This document shows, in pieces, positions 34,710 to 46,140 of a stretch of 64,000 nucleotides of DNA. Location of the stretch: the NCBI GenBank assembly GCA_000711775.1, contig ARYC01000177.1, positions 113,024 through 177,023 on the forward strand, given 5' to 3'. How positions within the stretch are numbered: position 1 is the stretch's first letter; the number at the start of each line of letters is the position of its first letter. The notes beneath the pieces are model-generated. The model saw only the letters and a program-made list of their open reading frames with translations, searched no databases and was not told where the DNA came from. Source of the DNA: Oxytricha trifallax (lineage: Eukaryota > Ciliophora > Spirotrichea > Sporadotrichida > Oxytrichidae). Made by a program: the position numbers and the translations under genes.

Positions 34710-35390
34710 AATAATATCTTTACTCATATTAATAATTCAATGGAGTGGTAACAGCAATTAATCAACAAAATCTCTAAAAGATTAACTATAATATTTATGA
34801 ATCTATGTTAATTTATTAAAAATTAATAATATTTTATGATAGAATCTTTAAGAATATTTTATCTGATTTATTTATATATAAACTTGATTACTATAACTAT
34901 ATTCTATTTTTTATTCATATTATATTAATCAATTTAAAGAAAATAAATTGATTTTAGTTCATCAGATATTTCAGCAAACTCCCATTGCTAACTGTAGATG
35001 ATATAGAAAATTTTGAACTAAGACAAAGTCTATCTCTATTTTAATACTAAAGTTGAATTATAATGATAATAAAATTAGATCCTGTAATGTTTTAAATAAA
35101 ATCCATCACATTTTGCCATTATAAAAGCAGACTAAACTAATGGGATTAGCAGTGACTATTAAATTTGAGACAGTAAACTTTATGGAAAAGAGGAGCTTCA
35201 ATATTAATTGTGAATTGATGGAATGAGTAAATGGAGGTGCTTCATTAGTGAAAGAGGACAGGTAAATATTAATCTTGTTTTATTTGTTTATAAATTGAAG
35301 GACTGACTCTGAAAGCATAATATAAACAGCGAATAATAAAATATAATAAAAGAATAAAAAAATAGGGTAAAAAATAATTAAATGCAATGA
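34710..35390. other. AT-rich tract with a possible short coding patch
   Basis: Mostly AT-rich. Around 35140-35265 a plus-strand patch reads KFETVNFMEKRSFNINCELM, then an in-frame TGA and GGASLVKEDR before GTAAAT. It may be a short exon with an indel, but the evidence is thin. Confidence 0.3.
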
Positions 35391-35975
35391 TCTAATACCA
35401 AATATAATTAATTTATTTAAGAAAACTAATTTAAAATATTATCACTCTACAATTGTTTTAATAGCCCGAATTTTTCCATCTTATATTAAGGAGCCTATCT
35501 AATTTTTAACTTAATCTAATCCAAATCTAAAGCATTATCATATTGCTTTTATCATACTCAATTAATAGAATACAGAAGCAAACTTAGGGATAAGCAGATA
35601 TTGCCAGTTTAGGACTCTTAATTTAATAAGCTCAACATTAAAGATGAGAAAACTATGCTTAAGAGTTCCCTAAATCTTAAGGTTAAAAGACACAATAGTA
35701 AAGACAATATTTGCTTTGCTGTTTTTCTTTTTTATTTGTGCCTAGTATAATATATTAGAGTTTAAGCGTTTAAAATAATGATTCTAAGGTCGCTGATCTT
35801 GTTTGATCCTTAATAAACATTTTATCTTCGAAGAGAATGTATAAAGTACGGTCTTCAAATCCAATAAAAAGAGTATTAAAAATATATTTTAGATTTCTGG
35901 AATTTCATAATTTTAGTGCTGCAATGTATAGAAAGAGGGGGCTTACAGTTTGGATAATATATAAGATCAGCTTGA
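35391..35975 (+). CDS. Coding patch, unknown host protein (194 codons open)
   Basis: TGA-free from after TGA 35388-35390 to TGA 35973-35975. The well-supported part from about 35570 encodes EYRSKLRDKQILPVQDSQFN, a hydrophobic segment (FAVFLFYLCLVQYIRV), and FDPQQTFYLRRECIKYGLQI. The first in-frame ATG is well inside, so it is probably an internal segment of a larger plus-strand gene continuing at 36044 and perhaps 37427. No domain is recognised. One possible transmembrane helix. Confidence 0.5.
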
Positions 35976-36043
35976 TTAAGAATTTAAATTTTAAGGAAGA
36001 TGGTATACCTAGATAAAGGGAGTCCTGAAAGCTGAGATATTGA

Positions 36044-36913
36044 AGCATCTTTAAATTTATCCCATCAATGTATGGGATTTTACAATCTGAAGCTTTTGAT
36101 GATTTCCATTTTTAGAATAGGCTTTTTAAAATATCTTTAGGATTTACTCTGTATTAGGTTTGGCTAGTGCTGATTTTTTCTAAGTTAAAAATGAGTTTTT
36201 CTAGGTTAGAAAGATATTTTTTGACAATTTCCTATTAGTAAAAATCAAAATTGCTTTAGTGATAGGATTACTCCCAAAAGATTCATTTTCAAAATTATGA
36301 TTCATAACCAGAAGAATTAATAGAAGTTAGCCATTTTAGTAATTTTTAGTACCATCAGCCATTATCTATCCCTTTGATATATGTTCCTATTATTCAAATA
36401 ATATTGCTTTATTATTAAAAACCAGTAAATGTAAATACTTTTACCATATTTTCAAATTCCATCTTTGAGTTGCATTATTAGTATTAAATCAAAAATAGCT
36501 GTTTTGTAGTGTGTTTATATTTATAAACGTACCAATTGAATAGATTTTTTGAATAAGATACAGTTAATTTCCAACATCTTAATTGTGGTGAACTTATTGC
36601 GGATATGATAATAATATAGACTGACTTTATCAGTGATAAGTGTGCTATATTATTCTGCTATCTTGCAATAAAACCCCCTTTTTCTTTTGAGTGCCTACTT
36701 TAATTTTAACTTAAGGAATTAAAATTACTAGCTATGAGATCATGGGTTGATAATAGCTAAAAATTGCTTTAGATTAAACTCGTGATTTAGTGCTTCTATT
36801 AATCAAAATAATTAATTTAATATTTTGTAATTTTAAGATATAATAAAACTATTCTTACAATTATTACTATTTGTTATTGTAATTTGTTGAATTATAAGTT
36901 CTTATAAATATGA
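36044..36913 (+). CDS. Coding patch, unknown membrane-associated host protein
   Basis: One frame runs 36044-36913 with a single internal TGA at 36260-36262. The part after it is open for 217 codons and includes QPEELIEVSHFSNFQYHQ, an LSIPLIYVPIIQIILLYY membrane-like stretch, and FFEQDTVNFQHLNCGELIAD followed by SFECLLQFQLKELKLLAMRS. The internal TGA may mark a segment border or an error. The last 40 codons are AT-rich and may be spacer. It is likely part of the same interrupted gene as 35391-35975. Confidence 0.5.
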
Positions 36914-37801
36914 AAATTTTAGTATAAATAAGATTAATAGATTATAAATTTATAAATAAAAAGAATTTTCTATAATTATTATAAAATTGATAAATAAATT
37001 TCTATGCAACAACCTACTTATTATACTTATAATTATCATTAAGTTTTATCAAAAAATGTTTGAAGCATATCCTAGACTAATATTAGCTCCTAAAATGTAT
37101 AAATGAGCAAACTTTAGTATTTAACAATTTTATTTTGATTATTTTATCAGTATTTAATGGAAGTAAAGTGTCTATTAAATAAATTTATTTTAGAATAAAC
37201 TTGTAAGTTTATTAATACGAAGAATTTTGCAAAAATTATATTTTTTTTTTAAAATTTTTTAAATTCTGCTATTAAATTATAAAATTTATTTGATACTACA
37301 ATACTGTCTTGGATTTAACTCATGCAATTTAGTAAAATTATTTCAATTATTGAAAAGTATAAATATTGGTATAAAATATGCTAAGAAAGTTCAATGTTAT
37401 TTTAAAACATTTATAGCTAGATATGATTAAATTGAATTAAATCAAAATAATTTATTTTAATCTTTTTTATAAGGTTTCAAGATATGCCAATTCATTTTAG
37501 GACTATAATTTCTATAAATAACTTTGTGAGATCTACATTAAGAGTTTAGAAATTCAACTTTATTTAATTGATCTCAGGAAATTCAATTTGCTTGGTGAGT
37601 AGATTAAGGATTTTATTAATTAAGAGCAAAATGATTTTCTTACATTTATTTTCTGAAATATATTATTGCGTAACCATAAAACTAAAATAACAATATGAAA
37701 GATTTTTTTTGTAAAGGTAATAAGACAATTTATTACTAAAGCAATGTTTAAGATTCATAGAATTTGAAGATAAATCGTCATGTAATAACTATTTGCTGTG
37801 T

Positions 37802-38533
37802 ATGATTATAAATCGTACTTATATTTAAGATTCGAACAATCTCAAGTCAAGACCTCGTCGTACTCTTATTTTAGAAATTAGTTTCTAATACTATTAGCTT
37901 CACTAAAACTATTATAACAACAATAATAATGCTAGTCTCAACACTTAGAGTAATTGTAAATGTAAATACTAATTATTTGATTAGAATTTAGCTTATATAA
38001 AAATATTGAATAAATTAATAAAAGCTCACTTAGACAGAGGTAGAATTTAAACGTTATCTAACATCTCTGAGGTATTTAAAGAGGGTAATTCTGAGAGTTA
38101 TTTACTTTTTTGCTCATAGCTTTATAATGAAGATCAGCTTTTATATTCTTCACAAAAAAGTAAAAAGTAATTCTTTGAGTATTTGGTAGAGAAGTCGTTC
38201 AAGTTATTTTTTTTATTGGAGCATAAGATATTGACGAATAATGAGGGAGTGTTTCATAGCCATAATAAAATGACAAATTAATTCTGTGAATACAGATTTT
38301 ACAATTTTATAATCCTATAACGTTTGAAAAGAAATTTAAAACTCTGGAAAGTATAGAAGGCAGAGATCGAAACACATTATAGTTCAGTAAGTATACAGCT
38401 AGACCGTTTAAAAAGAAATAGTTATACTCTCACTTTCACAGAAGCAATTGCTTTAGGTATCATATGCCATGATTCTTCATTATTCTATGATATGAATACT
38501 ACCTTTACTTTTAATGTTGAAAGACATTTATGA
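37802..38533 (+). CDS. Hypothetical protein (243 codons)
   Basis: ATG 37802 begins MIINRTYIQDSNNLKSRPRR; TGA 38531-38533 ends. The frame is actually open from 37427, giving 368 TGA-free codons, which is unlikely by chance. The composition is balanced: an Asn-rich linker, then KILNKLIKAHLDRGRIQTLS, SNISEVFKEGNSESYLLF, KSKKQFFEYLVEKSFKLFFL and FTEAIALGIICHDSSLFY. No domain is recognised. It may be the 3' end of the gene whose segments start near 35.4 kb. A minus-strand MORN-like fragment lies 70 bp downstream (tail to tail). Confidence 0.6.
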
Positions 38534-38599
38534 AAAATAAGTGGAAGACTTTTAATTAGAATGAAATCATTTAAACTTATGAATATTAGTAATGAGTGG

Positions 38600-38860
38600 A
38601 ATTAAAATGGAATCCAGAAACAGCTTTGTCATCTCTCCATTCTCCTTCATATTTTTTCTCCATCTGGCCACACCTACTCTGTTGTTCCCATTTTTTTCAA
38701 GTGTCTCTTGAGCTTTCGGTCTACTGACGTCGCTCTCCTGCAGGTAAGTGTTGCTGAAATTTAAAAATTTTAGATATGGTTTTTGTAACTTACAAAATTT
38801 AGTGACAGCTGCTCCAGAACACCAACTTTAGGTTTTCATTTTTTCTTAATTAATTTCATT
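38600..38860 (-). pseudogene. MORN-repeat gene fragment with 40-nt intron (frame-broken)
   Basis: On the minus strand, WPDGEK and, after a one-base shift in an A6 run, YEGEWRDDKAVSGFHF match the MORN consensus (YEGEW...G.G). A 40-nt GTAAGT...TTTCAG intron lies at 38754-38793. The organisation and intron position match the fragment at 49406-49600, including similar sequence on both sides of the intron. MORN repeats bind lipids or scaffold membrane-cytoskeleton contacts. Here the frame is interrupted at least once, so it is either a decayed paralog or a segment with undetected borders. Confidence 0.5.
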
Positions 38861-39363
38861 TTAAATTACAATTTTGCGATTATATTTCATAATTATATAA
38901 AATTCCTAATTAAAAAAACTTGTTTTTAATATATTAGAAAATCTTAAAAACTCAATTGTATTATAAACATATATAATGATTATAATTAAAAAAGGTATTT
39001 ATTGCTAACTTAATTTTCCTTCTTGATCATAAATAAAATTCAAACATATATAAAACATACAATGCCCGTATATTTTTAACAATATAAGTAATTGTAAGAT
39101 TTTAAATTTTGATAAATTATGAAAGTATTAGTAAAAGATAATCTAGTTTATTTTTTATTTAAAACATTTTAAATCCAATATCATATTATTTATATCTAGA
39201 TAGTGCATAATTATAGTTTTAATTAAGTTATTATAGGTAATGTGATTTATTTAAAGGAATTTAAAATTAAATAAACTTGAGAAATAAGAACATATAAGTA
39301 ATAAACACAAAAACAATCCTGTTATATTATACTGTACTTACATTATTTTTATATTAAAGATGA

Positions 39364-39713
39364 TTGTTATTTGAATCCATAGCAAAAATTCATTTTCATT
39401 CTATATATGAGAGGGGAGTGATCTTTTATCCAAAGATTTCAAAATCTAATTTAATGTTAATAGAATTCAACTTAATTGGCAGACAATACTTCATCATTAT
39501 GTTATATTTATGGTTTCCTATGATTCTTATGGGAATAGGATTTAGCATAAACCAAATTGCTTTTGTATTAAATTTGATATTTTTAGTTTATTTCAATATA
39601 CAAACTCGATCAGCAATGTTATATCCTTACATAATATAGGTGAATGAATTAGATTTGTAATATTTAACTAAATTAAACTATCAATTTGTTTTTCTTCAAC
39701 TTGTTTCACTCTC
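39364..39713 (+). CDS. Possible two-helix membrane protein segment
   Basis: Open from after TGA 39361-39363. It encodes IYERGVIFYPKISKSNLML, then two hydrophobic stretches (FIIMLYLWFPMILMGIGF and NQIAFVLNLIFLVYF). It reads on through TAG (Gln) into the repeat at 39714. There is no ATG at the start. The GC is modestly raised. It may be a coding segment truncated by the repeat insertion. Confidence 0.35.
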
Positions 39714-39938
39714 GTTGAATTCTACGAGTTCTGTCCCCGGGTTATAACCGGCTGACATCTTGATTTAGGAGGAGACTAGGTGATAGCGAGATTGGTTTTT
39801 TTCGGAGTTTTCTACTTCATGACTGCCACGTCACGGATTGCCACGTCAACTCACTCAGATACGTTTACTTCACGACTAAGATTTATGGTATAATTTTAGT
39901 ATTAAATAGTGATATGTTAAATTTATTTGATTTTAATC
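39714..39938 (+). repeat. Truncated copy of the GC-rich dispersed repeat
   Basis: It matches the minus strand of 4341-4565 over about 225 bp (CTACGAG, GACATCTTGATTTAGGAGG, CACGTCAACTCACTCAGATA, GACTAAGATT and the AT-rich tail). A short duplication (GATTGCCACGTCA) is present only here. The upstream 370 bp of the other copy are missing. The orientation is inverted relative to that copy, 35 kb away. Confidence 0.8.
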
Positions 39939-40457
39939 TTTAAACACAAACTAAAATTTAGCATGCATGTAACTATTAAAAATTAAAATTTCACGATGAT
40001 TGAACTAAGCTTTTTCCATTATAGGAAACTTCTATTTTGCTGGTTAGTTTGGCTCAAATTTGAAGCTAATGTTTAGAAAAAATAAATCTTAAGAGACTCA
40101 ATTCTTATAACCTACTCTATCTTTATATTTTATACTTAAAAAATCATTTCATCTTTACTGGCATACTATTCCTGCAATTTTAAATTTCAAAAATAAACTT
40201 AGATTTAATGCTGTTTGCTAATTTATCCATTGTTAATACGGTGATATATCAATCCATATTTCAAGAAAATTAAAGAAATAGTATAAAGTGAAAAAGTTAA
40301 GTGATTTTTAAATTAATATTCACATTGTCACATTAATCAATTATAATTTTTAAATTTATTAATAAAATGAACCATTAAATATGTTTATTTTTATCAGGTT
40401 TTTCTATTTATCCTTATATTAAATGCGCTTGGTTCATTCTTTGTAATTTAAATTATA

Positions 40458-41108
40458 TGATTTCATTAAATAATGGCCCCCAAGCGGGGGCAGATAAAAT
40501 TTTTTCTCAAATTTTTCAAACAATCTGAAAATCATGAAAAAAATTTAATCTCCTCTATCTTAATTCATTAAATTGGTCTCTTATATACTTTTCAAAGTGT
40601 CAAAAATACAAATATATTAGTATCTTCAGATATTAAATTTTAGTAAAATTATAAATTGTATAAAAATCTTAAAGTTGTTTGCTCTAATTTAAAAAAGATT
40701 TTATGAAAGATTTAATTCATAATTTTGGCTATTTCCTCAGAATGAATTATATTTTAACTTCAAATTGACCAAGTTGTATCTAACTTTTTATCTAACATCT
40801 GAATTCATAGCAAAAATATAATTCATTCTGAGGAAATAGCCAAAATTATGAATTAAATCTTTCATAAAATCTTTTTTAAATTAGAGCAAACAACTTTATG
40901 ATTTTTATATAATTTATAATTTTACTAAAATTTAATATCTGAAGATACTAAGATATTTGTATTTTTGACACTTTGAAAAGTATATAAGAGACCAATTTAA
41001 TGAATTAAGATAGGAGATTATGATGTTGTCATGATTTTCAGATTGTTTCAAAAATTTTAGAAAAATTTTTATCTGCCCCCGCTTGGGGGTTATTATTCAA
41101 TGAAATGA
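40458..41108. mobile_element. 0.65-kb palindromic element with CCCCCAAGCGGGGG ends
   Basis: The arms mirror each other from TGATTTCATT and GGCCCCCAAGCGGGGGCAGA at the left to the complement at the right. The centre is near 40780 with an unpaired stretch of about 70 bp. The terminal CCCCCAAGCGGGGG is itself a small hairpin. No coding capacity and no clear target duplication. Confidence 0.8.
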
Positions 41109-41991
41109 TTTCATTTTATAAGATTTTGGAAAATCATATACTTAAATTAAGTTAATTTATCTATCGAGAATTATATTTATGAAATAAAATGAATTCAATA
41201 TGCATATTATGAGTGTGCACATTCTTTAAATATTCTGAATGAATATAAATATTTTAATATAATATTTTTAATAGTTATCTTTAACTCAATAAATATGATT
41301 GATTATTAGACAAACTTTTTTCGCTTTACTGTATAATCAATGAATTTATATAAAAGCAGGATTAATTATCACAATGAACACGTATTAAACTTCGATAATT
41401 ATTGAACAAAGCATCAACTGAAGTTAAAACTCCAAATATTAAAAAGAAATTTCAAGTATATTATATAAATCTGCAAATAAACTTGAGTATTTTAACATAC
41501 TTTATATTAAAATTCAAAATTCTTGTGAAATTACTCAATATATTTAATAAAAAAACAAAATCTATCTCTACTTATAAATTAAACTTATAAATAGTATATT
41601 CTTTAGATTTTTAAATATCGAATAAATTAAAAATAATTTCTACAACTTTGAGAGAATTAAATAATTTATAAAACTTGCTTAAATTCTTATTATAATTAAA
41701 GTTTTCAGATTTTATGTAATCTTTACAGTATAGTGGAAATGCCATTTTATTTGTTCCAATAACTAAATGATTAATTATTGGAATTATTGATATATTTTAT
41801 ATTAAACGATTAGGTTTATATCAAAGTTATAAAGCTTTATTAAACAATTAACATTACATTATGTTAATAAAGTACATGTACGGACAAGTATATCAAGTTA
41901 AAAATGAATAATTAATCATTATCAAAGAAGGAACATTCTAATTTGAAATAAATTTAAAGACAATTAATAAATGTATTATTATTTTTTATGA
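41109..41991. other. AT-rich tract, weak frame only
   Basis: AT-rich DNA. A lysine-rich frame at 41402-41590 (TEVKTPNIKKKFQVYYINLQ) without an ATG start may be a small coding patch, but the composition does not separate it from the background. Confidence 0.35.
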
Positions 41992-42021
41992 TACTCTTTA
42001 TCTGTCATTTAAGTTTATATT

Positions 42022-42374
42022 ATGTTTTCAATGAAACTACCCACATCAATAGAGGGATTATCGACAGTAGCAAGCTCGATTCTTGTCATCTAAAATAAAA
42101 GATAAGGCTGCAGGTAATTTTTATCATAAATATTATCACTTATTTCTGCAGATTTAAAACTTAGTTTCTTGTTAATCAACAAGGAATCATATTTCTATGT
42201 TATCTGCTACGAATATAGTCTTATATTCTGTTAACCTGCTAATCCCTTGGCAATGAGTCAATTAAAATGTAGAGTATCATTATTAAATAAATTTATTATT
42301 AGAATCACAATTCTAATTTATTGCATATATTTATTCATTTTATATCTTAAAACTAACTTTCTAATATCCTTTGA
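42022..42374 (+). CDS. Spliced hypothetical frame (38-nt intron)
   Basis: Exon 1 42022-42113 (ATG, MFSMKLPTSIEGLSTVASSI), intron 42114-42151 (GTAATT...TTCTGCAG), exon 2 42152-42374 to TGA. The intron has canonical borders and the frame is kept. The second exon overlaps, in another frame, the open frame 42253-42684. One of these two readings must be wrong downstream of 42253, or an eliminated sequence changes phase. No domain is recognised. Confidence 0.4.
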
Positions 42375-42684
42375 ATCATATTATTCTTTAATTCCAGTAT
42401 TATTACCATGTGATATGTGTTCCTTAGTTGCAATAATGTTTTAATCTATGAAAATTCCAATTAAATAAGTGCCTAAATCGGAATTTAAAGATGTCAGTGA
42501 ACAGCAAATGATATCTGCATTTATTGATTTGCTAACATTAACAAACAAGAGTGATTAGAAACCAAGTAGTTAGCTTTATAAATTTGAGACAGAGCAGGAG
42601 GAGACTAAACTAATATTCAATTTATTAAGTGTAGATATCCTTCATAGTCGATAGAACATGTACTTTAATGATGATCTCTTCTGA
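42253..42684 (+). CDS. Hypothetical membrane protein (143 codons)
   Basis: ATG 42253 (MSQLKCRVSLLNKF) to TGA 42682-42684. It has an N-terminal hydrophobic pair of segments (IIRITILIYCIYLFILYL; SLIPVLLPCDMCSLVAIMF). It is followed by a soluble, acidic part with TAA/TAG as Gln (SEFKDVSEQQMISAFIDLLT; FETEQEETKLIFNLLSVDIL). The soluble part is strongly coding-like. The gene at 42880-43815 follows in the same frame after an AT-rich gap with TGA codons, so both may be one gene separated by an intron or eliminated spacer. Confidence 0.55.
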
Positions 42685-42879
42685 CTAGTCTTCATCATCA
42701 TTTGAATGTGTAGACTTTATTCAGATAATGAGGTAGATAAATATAGTTTCTATATAAAATAATTATTTTGATGTTTAATTATGCAATTTTCTTACTCAAT
42801 CTTATAAGATTGCACTGTTATAGTCGTAGAGTAAAGTTGAAACTGAAAGTCAACACCAGATGATATAGCTTGCTTGCTG

Positions 42880-43815
42880 ATGAAGAGCGATCCCTCTGTT
42901 GGAATATATTCCCATTTGTCTTTGTACTAGATAACTCAAATTACTTAACAGACAATCACTTAGGCATGTTTTTCACTTATGAAACCCTTGATTAATTTTA
43001 CTAAGTTGCATAAAGCCAGATATATTGATCTTTTTAAGCTTAATTAATTACTAATTATATCACATTATAAATTTGTTATTAAGAGATTGTTAGTGACTTA
43101 TTTATTCATTCATACTGACTAAAAGTTTAATACTGGCTCAAAGAATTCAAGCGATAAGTTTATTGGATTGCTCAATTCTGCCTGTGGTGAGCATATTGAG
43201 GACACTGATCAGTCACTCTGCTTCTCTGACTATTTCCTCTACTTACTGTTAGATAACCTAACAAAGAAGTATCGTTATTGTTTGTAGCTTAGTTACTGCT
43301 AATTTATCAATCATTACAATGCTAATTAATTGTTTCATGATAATCTACTTTCAATTTATAAAAGATGCTTTCATGTTAGATCAACAAATAGTTCATTAGT
43401 TAATTTTATTATATAATAAGCAAAATAAAAGATTACATAGATAATAAATATTCCTTTTAATTATCAACTCTTGATTTACCTTCAATTTATAAACTATAAA
43501 TAGAAGAGAGGTTTTGCTTTCATAATTCCAAAGCCGTTTTTACATTTATCACTAGTTTCCTAAGTACCTCTTTCAATCTAACTAAATCACTAGAATCTTT
43601 CTTTTATTTATTATGAGCAACACAATATGGACTATATTTATTTGATTCATTTATTTAAATTATATTTAATTTATTTATTTAAAGTAGGATCTTAACTTGA
43701 TATTCACAGAGAGTTTCTTTTTAATCTTCTAAAATTTCAATTTTCTTCATAGTTTTTATAATTAAGTTTTTTTATCTCAGTAATTGACTTAGTTTAAGAC
43801 AAGGCAAGGAGTTGA
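42880..43815 (+). CDS. Hypothetical protein (311 codons)
   Basis: ATG 42880 to TGA 43813-43815; the frame is open from 42847. It includes KSTPDDIACLLMKSDPSVGI, FIGLLNSACGEHIEDTDQSL, CFSDYFLYLLLDNLTKKYRY and FAFIIPKPFLHLSLVSQVPL. The first 200 codons (to about 43380) are GC-enriched and balanced; the remainder is AT-rich and may partly be spacer read-through. No family is recognised. More than 300 codons without TGA make chance unlikely. Confidence 0.6.
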
Positions 43816-45121
43816 ATTGAAGATTAATGTAGACTACGGGTATTTATTGGATTTAAGTTTATTTAATTAGTTTAAGATTAGCATTTAAAACAGATATTAT
43901 ATTAATCTTATTTTTGAATGTTTAATTCACATATATTTGTCTTTTGCGAATATATTAAATATTATCGTTATATTTTATTTGTAATATTTAATTTTATAAT
44001 TGAATTTTTAAAATTTTTTTAAAAATTTTTATTATATAACTAAATTATGTTGGATCATTCAACAATATTTAAAGATCAAATTGCAGACTTTGTCATATAA
44101 ACTGAACTTTATTTTATATGTGAAAACTTAATTAAAAAATAAGTAAAAATAATTGATTTTTAGATAATTTATAAATATAAATATGTTTTTGCTTCAATAA
44201 TTCAAAGTGACTAAAAATAATTCAGATTCTTTAATCATAGCAACATTAAAGTATGATTTCAAACTTTAAGATAAATTATAATTTAATCATTGTGATTTTT
44301 ATAGAAATTGTCCGAAACCAAAAACATGTTGGTCTCGATCAATCTTTTATGAATTTATTACTATAAAAAGTTTAACATAAGTTGCTATATAGCTGTCAAA
44401 ATAGTTTGTCATAATATCCTCCATGCATTTAATTATTTCCTTTCTATCTTTTATTTTTCTTTAATACATAATGAGGCTGGTTTTGGAAGAAAGTCACTAT
44501 TTTTTTTAACTTGATTGCTCATTCTGATAGTGCTTAATAATATTTCTTATCATAGAACAATCTATTATTTAAATCAGTTTGAATTAAACCACTTAACTAA
44601 TAATAAACAAGCTAAAATTTGAGTCAAAAAATAAAATACCTCATATTAGTTTTTTGGCTTTATTAAGCCTTAAAATTTAAATCTTAGATATTTGCTAACT
44701 TTTTAATCAAATAACTCCCAAAGTAATACTATTAAATTCCTTAAAATTTAAATATTATTTATGTATGAGCTGTTATTAAAATGGACAATTGAAGATTAAA
44801 TAATTTATATTAGGTTAAACTTAAGAATTTTGTTAAATTATAATATTTATTGGATCTTGACTATACCCTTTTTTCTGTCTGTATTTATTTTAAAACTCTA
44901 ATTATAAATTACTTTATTATATAGCCTCATTATTGTTCAGGATTTATTCAAGGTTTATTACACAAACATTTTCATTTAATTTCTTGTATTTTTAAAAACA
45001 TTGTGTTATGTAATAATCTAGATCAAAATATTATCAATTTCTTTGAAAAAACCTTATATAAAAAAGACATTTTTACATATTCTGTCAATTTTACTAAATA
45101 ATTTATCTTTTGGTCTTTAAT
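43816..45121. other. AT-rich tract, no gene seen
   Basis: AT-rich DNA with no supported frame, palindrome or terminal repeat. Confidence 0.45.
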
Positions 45122-45499
45122 ATGTTGAGTATTTTGAAATCAATCATCGGAACAAAGATTTTGATCACAATCTAAGTTAAAGAGAGATGCAAGGCTTGTG
45201 TGAGTAATAACAAGTGTCAGTAAACAACTAAGTTAAGGTCATGTCTAGTTCACAATGAATTTCTAAGTTTCCCTTTGCCATTTTTAAGAGTGATATTTTC
45301 TCAGGAGGATATTATGTAATACATGAATGATAAGTAGTTAATTTGCTTGATAGACTAATTAAGCATTACTACTCTCTAATTTACAATGATTTTATAATTG
45401 TCGATGGTAACATCATATCTTATAGTAACTATTAATGATCTGAAAATAAACTAGTAGTATATACAAATTATATTTATTTTTATATACTAAAAATTATGA
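45122..45499 (+). CDS. Hypothetical protein (125 codons), end at palindrome border
   Basis: ATG 45122 starts MLSILKSIIGTKILITIQ; TGA 45497-45499 ends the frame two bases before the palindromic element at 45501. It contains a cysteine cluster (RCKACVSNNKCQQ) and a hydrophobic middle (LSFPLPFLRVIF; LQLSMVTSYLIVTI). The 3' end is AT-rich, and the stop may be fortuitous if the element truncated the original gene. No domain is recognised. Confidence 0.5.
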
Positions 45500-45500
45500 A

Positions 45501-46140
45501 TAAAAATTTTTGGCTATGGGATCAAACACGCCCCCCCCCATAATGTATTGTTTTCCTTTTGTAGTCTGATAGAGTTTTGACGCTGAGTAATAGTAGCTAA
45601 TAAACTATGCGTGTGCGATCAATAGTTTTTGAGATATGACTCCAATTAAGTTCACATTTTATATATAAAATTATAGTAAAAATTTTAAAAATATTTCCAA
45701 TTTTTCATAAAAATCTAATTTTTCCTTAAAATAACTATTTAGAAGATTTAATGAAAATTTAAAGAATTTATTTAATTTATCATAATAATATCATAATAAA
45801 TTTATATTACATTCTTGTAATAAAATTAAAGTCCAAATAATTTATTATGATATTATTTTGATAAATTAAATAAATTCTTTAAATTTTCATTAAATCCTCT
45901 AAATTGATATATTAAGGAAAAATTAGATTTTTATGAAAAATTGGAAATATTTTTTTAAATTTTTACTATAATTTATATATAAAATGTGAACTTAATTGGG
46001 GTCATATCTCAAAAACTATTGATCGCACACGCATAGTTTATTAGCTACTATTACTCAGCGTCAAAACTCTATCAGACTACAAAAGGAAAACAATACATTA
46101 TGGGGGGGGGCGTGTTTGATTCCAGAGCCAAATTTTTATA
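45501..46140. mobile_element. 0.64-kb palindromic element with C8-9/G8 subterminal runs
   Basis: The left arm (from TAAAAATTTTTGGCT) contains ATCAAACACG followed by a C run and ATAATGTATTGTTTTCC; the right arm is its complement. The arms agree over about 270 bp (TTTTGACGCTGAGTAATAGT, GCGTGTGCGATCAATAG). It has an AT-rich centre and no coding capacity. No clear target duplication; the nearly unchanged arms suggest recent origin or gene conversion. Confidence 0.8.
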
